Shown here piece by piece: positions 1 to 8,374 of a stretch of 64,000 nt of DNA. The notes under the pieces were generated by a model, which saw only the letters and a program-made list of their open reading frames with translations, was not told where the DNA came from and made no database searches. The position numbers and the translations under genes are program-made. Every line of letters begins with the position of its first letter. Positions within the stretch are counted from its first letter, which is position 1. The DNA comes from Bacteroidia bacterium (GTDB taxonomy: Bacteria > Bacteroidota > Bacteroidia > Palsa-965), in contig JALONL010000025.1 of NCBI GenBank assembly GCA_025454955.1, positions 1 through 64,000 on the forward strand, given 5' to 3'.

Positions 1-110
1 TGAGAAATAAAATTATTCACCGGGTCTGTGCGGTGATAAAACTCGAAAAAAATTATCAACCGCCATTGGTTTTGTCATAGAAATCGCGCCCCTACGGGAT
101 TTCATCGCTC

Positions 111-755
111 TCAAAATTCTTCGCTCTCGCTCTGTTTCTCACTCTGAGAACTGATAATCCATTCCGCCACCAGCAAATTCGGCACCCAGCCCAGCCATGC
201 CACAACACGATACACATCCATGGGCGGCGGTGCAAACGCAAACACAATTAAAAACTTCCACGCCCGCAGCGTAAGTGCTGAAAGTGTAAGCGCAAAACTC
301 CGCACCATAAACTCTCGATGCAACTTCACATTGCCGCTGCGTATGGCCGTATATGCCCGCCAGGTAGTAAACATCCACAACAACGCCAGCAGCACAAAAG
401 CAATTTGCGAAGTAATTCCGCCATTGGCATACACACCCATTATCAACCCCGCCGGCCCTGAAATGCACAGCAGTACAATAATGTATGCTTTGCCCATACC
501 TCTGTGCAGTTTGCGAAACCGCCCCGCAGGAAGAAACTGTGTAAACCCCGCAAACACAAGCACCAGACTGGTAAGCACATGCGCATAAAACGCCACGCGC
601 CACACACCAATGTGCATAACGTGTTGTTTGATTTGCAAAAAACCTTCTTCGGGATTTAAGGTGAAATGCGGCAGCGTAATGCGCACCATGAGTATGGTGA
701 AGAATGCAAGAAGGAGATAAAGGAAAATCTTGATTGCTGTGGAACGCATTACCAA
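111..755 (-). CDS. DUF2306-type multi-pass membrane protein
   Basis: A 214-residue membrane protein of the DUF2306 type, function unknown. Hydrophobic segments lie near residues 9-26, 50-72, 88-108, 115-133 and 150-172. The conserved-looking part is the histidine-containing stretch HVLTSLVLVFAGFTQFLP followed by RKLHRGMGKAY and, later, KLHREFMVRSF. Those paired histidine/arginine blocks between helices are what I recognise of the family. The tail is acidic and serine-rich. The gene stands alone, divergent from the lipoprotein gene at 954, with about 200 bases between them. A second long reading frame on the same strand is a shadow. Confidence 0.75.
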   Translation of the reverse strand: MVMRSTAIKIFLYLLLAFFTILMVRITLPHFTLNPEEGFLQIKQHVMHIGVWRVAFYAHVLTSLVLVFAGFTQFLPAGRFRKLHRGMGKAYIIVLLCISGPAGLIMGVYANGGITSQIAFVLLALLWMFTTWRAYTAIRSGNVKLHREFMVRSFALTLSALTLRAWKFLIVFAFAPPPMDVYRVVAWLGWVPNLLVAEWIISSQSEKQSESEEF

Positions 756-953
756 AGTGTCTTGTCAAAAATACATAACCCGTACTTTTTACCACATATA
801 AAAAGCAGATGTGGGGAATATCTTTTAACTGTCGATGTTTTGATTATACCCGCAATAAAACAGTTATTCAGAAAACTGAAACAACTGTACCTTTTGCATT
901 GCCATTACCGGGTGTACTCATAATTTTATCATCGCAAAAAATCTTCATCAGTA

Positions 954-1568
954 ATGGTGCGTTATATTGTTTTGTTATGGCTTGTGTTTGCCTTTTCTGC
1001 CTGCAATTCCTGGGTGGAGAAGGATAAAAACACAGGCTATGGCGACAGTCTGAGAACAAATCAATTAATGAGACTACACATTACGCATTTTCATAAGAAA
1101 ATTTACCCCGACAGTGTTTTCGTTTTGTCAGTAGTTGCAAGAACCGTCGATTCGCTGGCAAAAATTACATGGGAAAAGAATGGCGTTGATTCATTTATCT
1201 ATTACACAGAAAACGAAAAGGAAATTCAAATTAAGTTGACATGGGGGAATTTATTCAGCCCGAAATCAAGGCATTTATTAGTAAAATCTACTTTTAGAGG
1301 GTGGGGTTATTTCATGGTTTATTCTCTGGCAAATAAAGAGACAAAGCCGATGATTTATACAGATATTCTGGGTATCGAATCACCAAAAGATTCTATTACA
1401 GATATTAATGGCGACAAGGTTCCGGATTTACTGATAAACTTCTATGGAAGCTGTGGATGCTGTTTGAAAGATCACTTTTTTGTTTTCCTGTATGATGAGG
1501 CGAAAGAGCGATTTATTGATAATATTGAATTATTAAATGCCACTTTTTATCCGAAAGAAAAAAAGTGA
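954..1568 (+). CDS. lipoprotein, N-terminal part of a probably frameshifted gene
   Basis: A 204-residue protein with a lipoprotein signal peptide (hydrophobic MVRYIVLLWLVFAFSAC, acceptor Cys17). The body is beta-rich, and near residue 150 it has an acidic DITDINGDKVPDLLINFYG segment like the calcium-binding loops of FG-GAP/VCBS-type repeats. It ends at TGA immediately after a run of seven A. The next frame continues the protein without a gap (1565-1813), so the native product is probably about 286 residues. Function is not recognised; it should be anchored in the periplasm or outer membrane. Confidence 0.65.
   Translation: MVRYIVLLWLVFAFSACNSWVEKDKNTGYGDSLRTNQLMRLHITHFHKKIYPDSVFVLSVVARTVDSLAKITWEKNGVDSFIYYTENEKEIQIKLTWGNLFSPKSRHLLVKSTFRGWGYFMVYSLANKETKPMIYTDILGIESPKDSITDINGDKVPDLLINFYGSCGCCLKDHFFVFLYDEAKERFIDNIELLNATFYPKEKK
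1559..1565 (+). other. A-AAA-AAG slippery heptamer at the frame change
   Basis: The zero-frame codons read GAA AAA AAG TGA, so the heptamer A AAA AAG is in the register of a classical -1 slip site (X XXY YYZ, as in dnaX). A -1 slip reads GTG AGA GGA next and enters the downstream frame at once. The stop codon directly after the heptamer would favour pausing. Alternatives are a sequencing error in the seven-A run, transcriptional slippage, or a real inactivating indel. Confidence 0.5.
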
Positions 1569-1813
1569 GAGGAATTGGTTACGGACAGCCCGGAGAAACT
1601 GAAATAGCCACTTGTGTATGGAATAAATTTTCGCTGGATACTGTAGAAATGATCGTTCCGGTATTGGACAATGAAATGAATCCCACAGGGCATTATTCCC
1701 GATACAGGTATATAAACTACAGAAAGGGGTTATACCACGAGCAATATATTCGCAGGATTCCGGCAGAATACAAAACTGTGAAAGGATTCGATTATTTTCT
1801 TGGGAAAATCTGA
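1565..1813 (+). CDS. C-terminal part of the lipoprotein, -1 frame
   Basis: An 82-residue frame that opens inside the end of the preceding gene. It has no hydrophobic leader and no convincing start of its own; its GTG lies within the slip site. It reads like the missing end of an FG-GAP-like protein (GQPGETEIATCVWNKFSLDT, then a tyrosine-rich stretch). Joined to the upstream frame it gives KEKK followed by VRGIGYG. I treat it as the C-terminus of the same gene, produced by frameshifting or stranded by an indel, and not as an independent gene. Confidence 0.5.
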   Translation: MRGIGYGQPGETEIATCVWNKFSLDTVEMIVPVLDNEMNPTGHYSRYRYINYRKGLYHEQYIRRIPAEYKTVKGFDYFLGKI

Positions 1814-1926
1814 ATCACACTTATACACCCAAACCCACACTTATTCACTTCCCCCGCACAATAAACAACCCCGAAAACAGAAATAAAACCGCATTTTCTA
1901 TATTCGCTTAACCAAAACAAATATCC

Positions 1927-2748
1927 ATGCGTTTACCCGGCTTCCTGTTTACCATACTGCTGATTTTCTCGTGCCAGAACAATCCGCAAAAGGCCACCTC
2001 CGACAATAATGAGAAAAACGAAAACCTCACCGTGAACGAAGCCCTGCGCGGCGATGTGCGCAAAATTGGCGGAAGCAAAGCCACCGAACAGGCACTCATT
2101 GAACAGGCGCTCAATGCAATGGCTGCCGGCACCGATCCGCTGCTGGGTTGCTGGGTGGGCATGTTTGGCGAAAACAAAATAAACATCTCCATTACACAGC
2201 GCAATGCCACCGAGGCTGTGGGTTTTACGGTGTGCGCCGGCAATTTCCGCCCCATAAAAGGCACAGTGAAAGCCGATGGCGAAAACCGTTTTTTGCTGAG
2301 TATGGATGAGCCGGGCGATAATAAATACGACGGACATTTTGAGTTTGCCATTAGTCTGGGCGGAAATGAGCCTTTGCTTTCGGGAACGTGGCGGCCTTTT
2401 AAAACGGGTGTGGTGGCCAACCGCGAGTATTCGCTCACCAAAAAACTGTTTACCAACAAAACCGATGTGGGCACATACCCGCAGGCATCGGCGCGCGAGC
2501 TTTCGTATGAAGACGTGGAAAATCTGGGGTCTGATGAACTGCGGGTGATGCGCAACGAGATTTATGCGCGCCACGGGTATTCGTTCAGGGACAAGGCCAT
2601 GCGCAATGTGTTTGATGCGCTGGAATGGTATATCCCGATGGGTGTGGATATCCGCCATCAGCTAACGGATACGGAGGTGAGGAATATTTCGCTGATTTAC
2701 CGCTACGAGAAATATGCGGAGGAAAATTACGACGATTACGGGCGCTGA
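1927..2748 (+). CDS. YARHG-domain lipoprotein
   Basis: A 273-residue lipoprotein with a short signal peptide ending LLIFSC (acceptor Cys17) and a polar linker rich in Asn, Glu and Lys. At the C-terminus, near residues 195-260, is a YARHG domain: RNEIYARHGYSF, then ALEWYIPM, then LTDTEVRNISLIYRYEKY. The domain occurs in extracellular bacterial proteins, and its role is not established. The middle part is beta-rich and unassigned. A -7-like box TATATTCG at 1899-1906 sits 21 bases before the ATG, which supports this start. Confidence 0.8.
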   Translation: MRLPGFLFTILLIFSCQNNPQKATSDNNEKNENLTVNEALRGDVRKIGGSKATEQALIEQALNAMAAGTDPLLGCWVGMFGENKINISITQRNATEAVGFTVCAGNFRPIKGTVKADGENRFLLSMDEPGDNKYDGHFEFAISLGGNEPLLSGTWRPFKTGVVANREYSLTKKLFTNKTDVGTYPQASARELSYEDVENLGSDELRVMRNEIYARHGYSFRDKAMRNVFDALEWYIPMGVDIRHQLTDTEVRNISLIYRYEKYAEENYDDYGR

Positions 2749-2844
2749 TTGGGCATTTTAATCGGGCGGAGAGGCAAACTGGTCGTAAAAACGGAGGCGG
2801 GCACGGGCAAAATGCTAACTTCGCGGCGACTCAACTTTGTTTGC

Positions 2845-3624
2845 ATGGATTTTCAGAACATTCTTACCACCTCGGCCGATGGTATTTTTACGATTACCAT
2901 TAACCGCCCCGACAAGCTGAACGCGCTTAACCAGGCCACGCTTGGCGAATTGCAAAGCGCGGTTAATATTGCCAAGGCCGATGCATCGGTGAAAGGCATA
3001 ATCATTACCGGCGCGGGCCCTAAGGCTTTTGTGGCCGGTGCCGATATTTCGGAGTTTGCCGGACTTGATGCGCCCTCGGGAACCATATTTGCGGCGGCCG
3101 GTCATGCCATTTACAAGGAAATTGAACTTTGCCCCAAGCCCGTAATTGCTGCCGTAAACGGCTTTGCGCTGGGCGGCGGCTGCGAACTGGCCATGGCCTG
3201 CCACATGCGCGTGGCGGCTGAAAATGCGAAGTTTGGCCAGCCCGAAGTAAATCTCGGCCTTATTCCCGGCTATGCCGGCACACAGCGTCTGGTGCAGCTT
3301 ATTGGCAAAGGCAAAGCCCTGGAACTGCTCATGACTGCCGACATGATTGATGCCCATGAAGCACACCGCCTGGGCCTGGCCAACTATGTGGTTCCGGCCG
3401 ATCAGCTGCTGACGAAAGCGGCTGAAATTTTGCAGAAAATTTTCACCAAGGCCCCGCTGGCCATTGCCGAAATTGTAAACTGCGTAAACGCATACTACAC
3501 CAGCGGCATTGACGGTTTCCGCTACGAGCAGGAAGCCTTCGGCCGCTGCTGCGACACGGCCGATTTCCGCGAAGGCGCAGGTGCTTTCCTCGAAAAACGA
3601 AAAGCTGTTTTCACCGGAAAATAA
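2845..3624 (+). CDS. enoyl-CoA hydratase / crotonase family protein
   Basis: A 259-residue crotonase. It should hydrate trans-2-enoyl-CoA in fatty-acid or related acyl-CoA breakdown in the cytosol. The oxyanion-hole segments are visible (AFVAGADISEFAG and NGFALGGGCELAMA). Both catalytic glutamates can be placed, one in KFGQPEVNLGLIPG and one in GKALELLM. Length is normal for the family. I start at ATG 2845 (MDFQNILTT), because upstream in-frame codons run through a TAACTTCG -7-like box at 2816-2823 and encode no family sequence. The exact substrate within the crotonase superfamily cannot be told from sequence. Confidence 0.88.
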   Translation: MDFQNILTTSADGIFTITINRPDKLNALNQATLGELQSAVNIAKADASVKGIIITGAGPKAFVAGADISEFAGLDAPSGTIFAAAGHAIYKEIELCPKPVIAAVNGFALGGGCELAMACHMRVAAENAKFGQPEVNLGLIPGYAGTQRLVQLIGKGKALELLMTADMIDAHEAHRLGLANYVVPADQLLTKAAEILQKIFTKAPLAIAEIVNCVNAYYTSGIDGFRYEQEAFGRCCDTADFREGAGAFLEKRKAVFTGK

Positions 3625-3646
3625 ATCATCGCATTGATAGAAATAT

Positions 3647-3681
3647 GAAACGGACTTCCTCGCCTTGAGAAAGTCCGTTTC
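3647..3681 (+). terminator. strong hairpin after the enoyl-CoA hydratase gene
   Basis: An 11-base perfect inverted repeat (GAAACGGACTT / AAGTCCGTTTC, 13-base loop) starts 22 bases after the stop codon. There is no T-run behind it, so it may be a weak terminator or an mRNA 3'-end stabiliser. From here to 3961 I see no gene and no other clear signal. Confidence 0.6.
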
Positions 3682-3961
3682 GCTATGTACCCGTTGCAAC
3701 TGATTTTTACTTATACCAGAAAAATAAAAACCAGTCGTTTTCCCCCTTGCACACAGAGCACATAGTTTTGCCTGTTTCAGAATTGCTGTGCTGAAATATT
3801 ATGTTTCAATCTTATATTTTATACTGTGTGGGCTGTGTGAAACCAGCCGCTGTTTGTTTGCTGAAACAAAAATGCACCGGGTGTAATCGTTTTGCAATGT
3901 AAGTTTTAAAAAAAATAAGGCTCCTAAAGTTTAGCTTTTAGCCAAAACCCTTGATTTTATT

Positions 3962-3969
3962 GATATTTG
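3962..3969 (+). promoter_or_regulatory. possible -7 box before the first paralog
   Basis: GATATTTG differs from TAnnTTTG at one position and lies 27 bases before the ATG at 3997. No convincing -33 TTG is found at the expected spacing. The leader between box and ATG (AATTAGCCTTCAAGCC) resembles that of the third paralog (AATTAGCTTTCCA). Confidence 0.3.
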
Positions 3970-3996
3970 AAGTAAATAATAATTAGCCTTCAAGCC

Positions 3997-5556
3997 ATGA
4001 AAAACGATCCGCTCTGGCACCTTGTTCACGCACTTACGCAGAGTGAGAAGCGACAGTTTGTGCTCGAAAACAGCGAGCAGAAACCTACTTCCGGGTTTAT
4101 GGCTTTATATCACTGGTACACCAAACAGGATGAACCTTCGTCGCCCGATGCGGCTGTGCTGAAGAAACTCAAACTCACACCAGCCACGCTGGCCGTGCAA
4201 AAAAATTACCTGAACGGAAAACTCACCGATTTTCTGGCGCGGGCTGTAAGCGACAATACCGACACGCTGCAGATTCGCCAGCTTATTTCGCAGGCCGAAG
4301 CCCTGTTTCAGCGCGGCTTGCGCGATCATGCCAAAAAAATTGTGCGCAGGGCGTTTCAGCTTGCCGAATATGCGGAGTTGTTTATTTATCAGTTGGCCCT
4401 GTATGAACTGCTGGAAAATTATGCCTTGCACAACAGCGATTTTCAGGAGCTGATTGATTTTGACCGGAAGAAGCTGGCCATTATGCGCATTCTCGAAACC
4501 GAAATTGCCTGCCACCGGCTTTCGGCAGATGTAATTGCGCTGGGCACCGGAATGGATTTTGCCCGCACTCCGGCCGAGAAAAAACGAATAAAGGAAACAG
4601 CCGCACATCCGCTCATGCTTGGCGAAGAAGCCATGCCCAGCCTGCGCTCCCGCTATCACCTCACTCATGCACGCATACATTTTTACAACATGACACAGGA
4701 TAGTGTGCGCATGGTAAAATTATGCCTTGAGCATTTTCAGTTCTTCGATAAAAATCCGGAACTGGCCGGGCGCGATATCGCCTATTTTGTAAGCATGAGT
4801 TTTAACATGGTGGTTAATCTCATTCAGCTTGGACATCCTCATCAGGTAAAAGATGTGATAAATCGCTGGGAACGGCTGCCTGTGGAGTACAAACCTGCCA
4901 TGACTGATTTTTTTCTTCAGCAGCACCAGTTTTTCAGTTCCGAACTGGCATTCCGCAAAGTATTGCTCGAAGGAAAACCCGAGTTGCTGATACGCGAAAT
5001 GCCGCGGGTACAGAAGCTAAAATCTTCCGAACATCAGTATCAGCAGGTATATATAAATAGCATTCGCTTTTATGAAGCATTGGCCGCGTATTTTGCCGGA
5101 AAGCGAAAAGATGCACTGCGGTATCTTATTGATGAGTTGCAGGACGAATCGATTATGAACCGCCGATACCGGCTGGTAATGCGCAGTATGTTGCTGCGGC
5201 TTATGATTCATTGCGACGAGGAGCATGACGATGTGGTGGAAGAGCTGGCCAAACAGCTTGACCGTTTCATTCGCCGCCATCAATGCCAGAATTTTTCGGA
5301 TGGTATTATGGCTGCATTTTTCAAAAAATGGCCCGGTTTAACTGCCACACAACGCAAATCGCTTCACGCATCAACCATAAAAAAAATAGAAAACTGTTAC
5401 AGCGAGCAGCGCGACTGGCAGTTTGCCATTAATTACCGTTTTTGCATGGCGTGGATGCACACCAAAGCCGGCGATATTTCGTTTGGCAAAGCACTGCTTC
5501 ATTGCAACCGGCAATTTTATTCGCAGCACACGGCAAACCATACGATTCCGCAATAG
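3997..5556 (+). CDS. large helical protein, paralog 1 of 3
   Basis: 519 residues with no signal peptide or membrane segment. It is predicted almost wholly helical with a TPR-like character, but I do not recognise a named family. The N-terminus LVHALTQSEKRQFVLEN, the block KLKLTPATLAVQKNYL and the C-terminal QRDWQFAINYRFCMAWM recur in the genes at 5595 and 8375, so the three are paralogs. Near residue 380 a GKRKDALRYLIDELQ helix is followed by NRRYRLVMRSMLLRLMIHCD, the best conserved segment. Probably a cytosolic scaffold or regulator. It is followed after 38 bases by paralog 2, likely in one transcript. Confidence 0.7.
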   Translation: MKNDPLWHLVHALTQSEKRQFVLENSEQKPTSGFMALYHWYTKQDEPSSPDAAVLKKLKLTPATLAVQKNYLNGKLTDFLARAVSDNTDTLQIRQLISQAEALFQRGLRDHAKKIVRRAFQLAEYAELFIYQLALYELLENYALHNSDFQELIDFDRKKLAIMRILETEIACHRLSADVIALGTGMDFARTPAEKKRIKETAAHPLMLGEEAMPSLRSRYHLTHARIHFYNMTQDSVRMVKLCLEHFQFFDKNPELAGRDIAYFVSMSFNMVVNLIQLGHPHQVKDVINRWERLPVEYKPAMTDFFLQQHQFFSSELAFRKVLLEGKPELLIREMPRVQKLKSSEHQYQQVYINSIRFYEALAAYFAGKRKDALRYLIDELQDESIMNRRYRLVMRSMLLRLMIHCDEEHDDVVEELAKQLDRFIRRHQCQNFSDGIMAAFFKKWPGLTATQRKSLHASTIKKIENCYSEQRDWQFAINYRFCMAWMHTKAGDISFGKALLHCNRQFYSQHTANHTIPQ

Positions 5557-5594
5557 CTTACCTTTGAGCGGGATTATGTGTTTGACGTAAACCA

Positions 5595-7148
5595 ATGAAA
5601 ACCGATTCGCTCAGTCAGCTTATTCATTCTCTTTCGCAAAGCGAGAAGCGGCAGTTTGTGCTTGAAAACAGCGTGAGCCGGGGTTCTTCCACTTACATGA
5701 AACTGTATGCCTGGTATGCCCGCCAAACCGTTCCGCAATCGCCCGACGAAAAAACTATACGCAGTTTAAAACTCACACCGGCCAGTCTGGCTGTGCTCAA
5801 AAACTACCTTTCCACCAAAATTCTCGATTTGCTGGTGCGCAATGCGGGCAGCAAATCCACCACTCTGTATGTGCAGAACCTGCTTGCCCAGGCTGAAGTG
5901 CTTTTCACCCGTGGGCTTCACAGCCAGGCCCGCAAAATAACGCGGCGCGCGCTTCAGGTGGCCGAAACAAACGAGCTTTTTCCGCTGCAACTGGCCATTT
6001 ACGCCCTCGAAGAAACTCATGCGGGCAGCCACAGCGAAGTAGAGGAAGTGCATAAGTCGTTTGCCCGAAAAAAAGAACTGCTTAAAATAATCGGCAACGA
6101 ATACGACTGCCTCGAATTTTCTCAACGCATAGTGGCATTGGGCACCGATCTTAACTATGCCCGCCTGCCAGAAGAACGCCAAAAGCTTGCCCGCTTTGCC
6201 AACGATCCAATGATGATGAGCGATCATCTTCCGCTTAGCACCTCTGCGTTTCATCACCTCATGCACGGCCGCCTGCATTATTACACCATGGCCCTTGATG
6301 TAAACGGAATGCTGAAAATGAGCCGCGATCATTTCTCGTATTTCGAAAACAAACCGGCAGCCGCACATAAAGATCCCGATTTCTTTCTGGGCATGACCTA
6401 CAGCATTCTGAACAACGTAATGCAACTCGGCTCACAAGCCGAAGTGACCGATATACTGAGCCGCTGGGCAAAACTGCCGGTGCAGTACAAAACCTGTTTC
6501 GGCGAACGTCACCTGGCGCAGTACCGCGTATTTACGCACGAACTTCAGATAAGGCTCATGCTCATTGAAGGCCGCAGTGTACAAATACTTCCTGCCCTGC
6601 TGCGCAAAACAAAACAACTGAAAAACGACCTTCAGTATTACCCGGCGTTCGAAACCAATATGCGTTTTTTTATTGCGCTCGGGAAATACCTTGCCGGCGA
6701 CTACAAAGGCTCGCTGCGCATTCTTATCGACGAACTCAGCGAAACCTCGTCGGGCAACCGCCGATACAGGTTTGTGCTTCGCGCCATGCTTTTGCAACTG
6801 GTGATACATTGCGAGCAAAAACACGAAGACACGGTGGAAGAATTAACCCGCAATTTGCAGCGTTTTATTGATCGCGAAAACTGCAGGTTGTTTCCCGAAA
6901 ATCTCTTCCCCGAATTTTTTATGAATTGGGTTGAAACACCCGACACCAAACGGCAGGCGCTTTTCAGAAAAACCATCGAAAAAATTACTGCGGCTTTCGC
7001 CGAACAGAAAGACTGGCAGTTTGGTATCAACAACCGCTTTTTTATGGCCTGGCTTATTCAGCATGCCCGGCAAATTGGTTTCGACGAAGCATTGCTGGTG
7101 TGGAACACTGAGTTTCGGAAAAGGCTGGAGACTCATAAAAACACATAA
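5595..7148 (+). CDS. large helical protein, paralog 2 of 3
   Basis: 517 residues, paralogous along its full length to the products at 3997 and 8375: LIHSLSQSEKRQFVLEN at the start, SLKLTPASLAVLKNYL near residue 60, and QKDWQFGINNRFFMAWL near the end. All helical, no signal peptide, no enzyme motif seen. The downstream hairpin at 7151-7184 ends this two-gene unit. Function unknown. Confidence 0.7.
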   Translation: MKTDSLSQLIHSLSQSEKRQFVLENSVSRGSSTYMKLYAWYARQTVPQSPDEKTIRSLKLTPASLAVLKNYLSTKILDLLVRNAGSKSTTLYVQNLLAQAEVLFTRGLHSQARKITRRALQVAETNELFPLQLAIYALEETHAGSHSEVEEVHKSFARKKELLKIIGNEYDCLEFSQRIVALGTDLNYARLPEERQKLARFANDPMMMSDHLPLSTSAFHHLMHGRLHYYTMALDVNGMLKMSRDHFSYFENKPAAAHKDPDFFLGMTYSILNNVMQLGSQAEVTDILSRWAKLPVQYKTCFGERHLAQYRVFTHELQIRLMLIEGRSVQILPALLRKTKQLKNDLQYYPAFETNMRFFIALGKYLAGDYKGSLRILIDELSETSSGNRRYRFVLRAMLLQLVIHCEQKHEDTVEELTRNLQRFIDRENCRLFPENLFPEFFMNWVETPDTKRQALFRKTIEKITAAFAEQKDWQFGINNRFFMAWLIQHARQIGFDEALLVWNTEFRKRLETHKNT

Positions 7149-7150
7149 AA

Positions 7151-7184
7151 AAACGGGCAATTCCAAAGAGTGAATTGCCCGTTT
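7151..7184. terminator. bidirectional terminator between convergent genes
   Basis: A 13-base perfect stem AAACGGGCAATTC / GAATTGCCCGTTT with an 8-base loop, preceded by an A-run and ending in T's. It lies between the convergent genes ending at 7148 and 7205 and can serve both strands. Confidence 0.85.
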
Positions 7185-7204
7185 ACTATATGTTCCGGTT
7201 CTGC

Positions 7205-8224
7205 TCAACGACACACCTTAAGTATGCCGGTCGAACCATTTGCCCCCTGCAAGCTGAACATATAGATACCTTGTGCCTCCGGCGAAAGATCAACCACCAC
7301 CTGAGTAGTTCCGGCAGGAACAGGAATTGTAAACAGTTGGCGGCCGGTAATGTCTGTTACCCGTAACTCACGCTGCTGCCCCGAAGCCTGTATGCCGGCA
7401 GTAAATGTATAATTGCTGCTTTGCAACAACCTGATTTCTGACGTGGCGGCATCTGCAATTCCCACTACCCAGCTATAGGGCAGCGATGTGGCACTGCACC
7501 CGTTTCCGTCGGTAACGGTTACGGTATATACGCCGCTCTGCGTGGGTGTAAACGAAAACGTGGTGGCTCCCGCCACCGGGCCCGAAGCATCGTTCCACTG
7601 ATAGGTGTAACCCGAAAAGTTTACCGTAGAAAGCGTACCGTTGTTGTAGCTCACCACCGGTGTTTGTGGCCCGGAGAAATTAACCGAAATGGTTACACCC
7701 AGTTGCTGCATAAACTGCGGACAAATTTGCGGCGCTCCCGAAACGCTGTAATTGCCGGTTTGGGTCACAATAAGTGTATCGTCGTTGGCTCCGGGTATGG
7801 GCACATTGTTGTTTGTCCATTGTATGTTCACCTCGTAAGGCGGCATAAGCACAAGGTATTCGGTATCGCCGGGGCAAAAGGTCTGATTGCCCGAGCTCAT
7901 TACCGTGGGCAGCAGAAAAACCCAGCCATCGACAAGGTTTTGTGCCGATGTGCCGCTGCATGTATCCTGTGTAACGAATACAGAAAAATTATTGCCGGCA
8001 TCATTGAAATAATCAACCGGCAAAACGGCTGCGGTTGCACCGGGAATGATTACGTTGTTTTTGTACCACTGATAGGTTTGATAGGGCTGTGTGGTGCGAA
8101 GTGTATCGCTGCTGTTTGGGCAAAGAATGGGCGAAACCGGTGTAATGGTGGGTGTAATGGTGCATTGGGCATTGAGCCTTCCGGCAAATAGACCAACGAT
8201 GGCGAGTGTAAAGATGAGTTTCAT
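7205..8224 (-). CDS. secreted Ig-like protein with T9SS C-terminal sorting region
   Basis: A 339-residue exported protein (start MKLIFTLAIVGLFAGRLNAQ, signal peptide). It has repeated beta-sandwich modules of the PKD/Ig-like kind: YQWYKNNVIIPGA, IQWTNNNVPIPGA and YQWNDASGPVAGA share a spacing around a conserved tryptophan, and YTVTVTDGNGC closes the last one. The last 75 residues (LRVTDITGRQLF, then LSPEAQGIYMFSL) form a type A T9SS sorting domain, so the product should cross the outer membrane. ATG 8224 is preferred because the upstream extension is not hydrophobic. It lies between two of the helical paralogs on the opposite strand, so the paralog cluster is interrupted. Confidence 0.8.
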   Translation of the reverse strand: MKLIFTLAIVGLFAGRLNAQCTITPTITPVSPILCPNSSDTLRTTQPYQTYQWYKNNVIIPGATAAVLPVDYFNDAGNNFSVFVTQDTCSGTSAQNLVDGWVFLLPTVMSSGNQTFCPGDTEYLVLMPPYEVNIQWTNNNVPIPGANDDTLIVTQTGNYSVSGAPQICPQFMQQLGVTISVNFSGPQTPVVSYNNGTLSTVNFSGYTYQWNDASGPVAGATTFSFTPTQSGVYTVTVTDGNGCSATSLPYSWVVGIADAATSEIRLLQSSNYTFTAGIQASGQQRELRVTDITGRQLFTIPVPAGTTQVVVDLSPEAQGIYMFSLQGANGSTGILKVCR

Positions 8225-8344
8225 GTGATAATTAGTTTGTTGCCGGTACAATTTTCTGTATTCTCTAAAAATGGGGCAATACTGTTTGGTGTATCAATTA
8301 GAGTTCTAAAACTATTTTTATTCGTTAAACCTCTCTGTTTATGG

Positions 8345-8352
8345 TATTTTTG
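8345..8352 (+). promoter_or_regulatory. -7 box for paralog 3
   Basis: TATTTTTG is a perfect TAnnTTTG match, 22 bases before the ATG at 8375. The -33 region is poor (TTCG near 8321). Confidence 0.4.
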
Positions 8353-8374
8353 TTTATTAAAAATTAGCTTTCCA

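Noticed and set aside
139..795. 218-codon minus-strand frame overlapping the DUF2306 gene
   Set aside because: Cys/Tyr-rich translation with no pattern; the overlapping frame has clear membrane helices.
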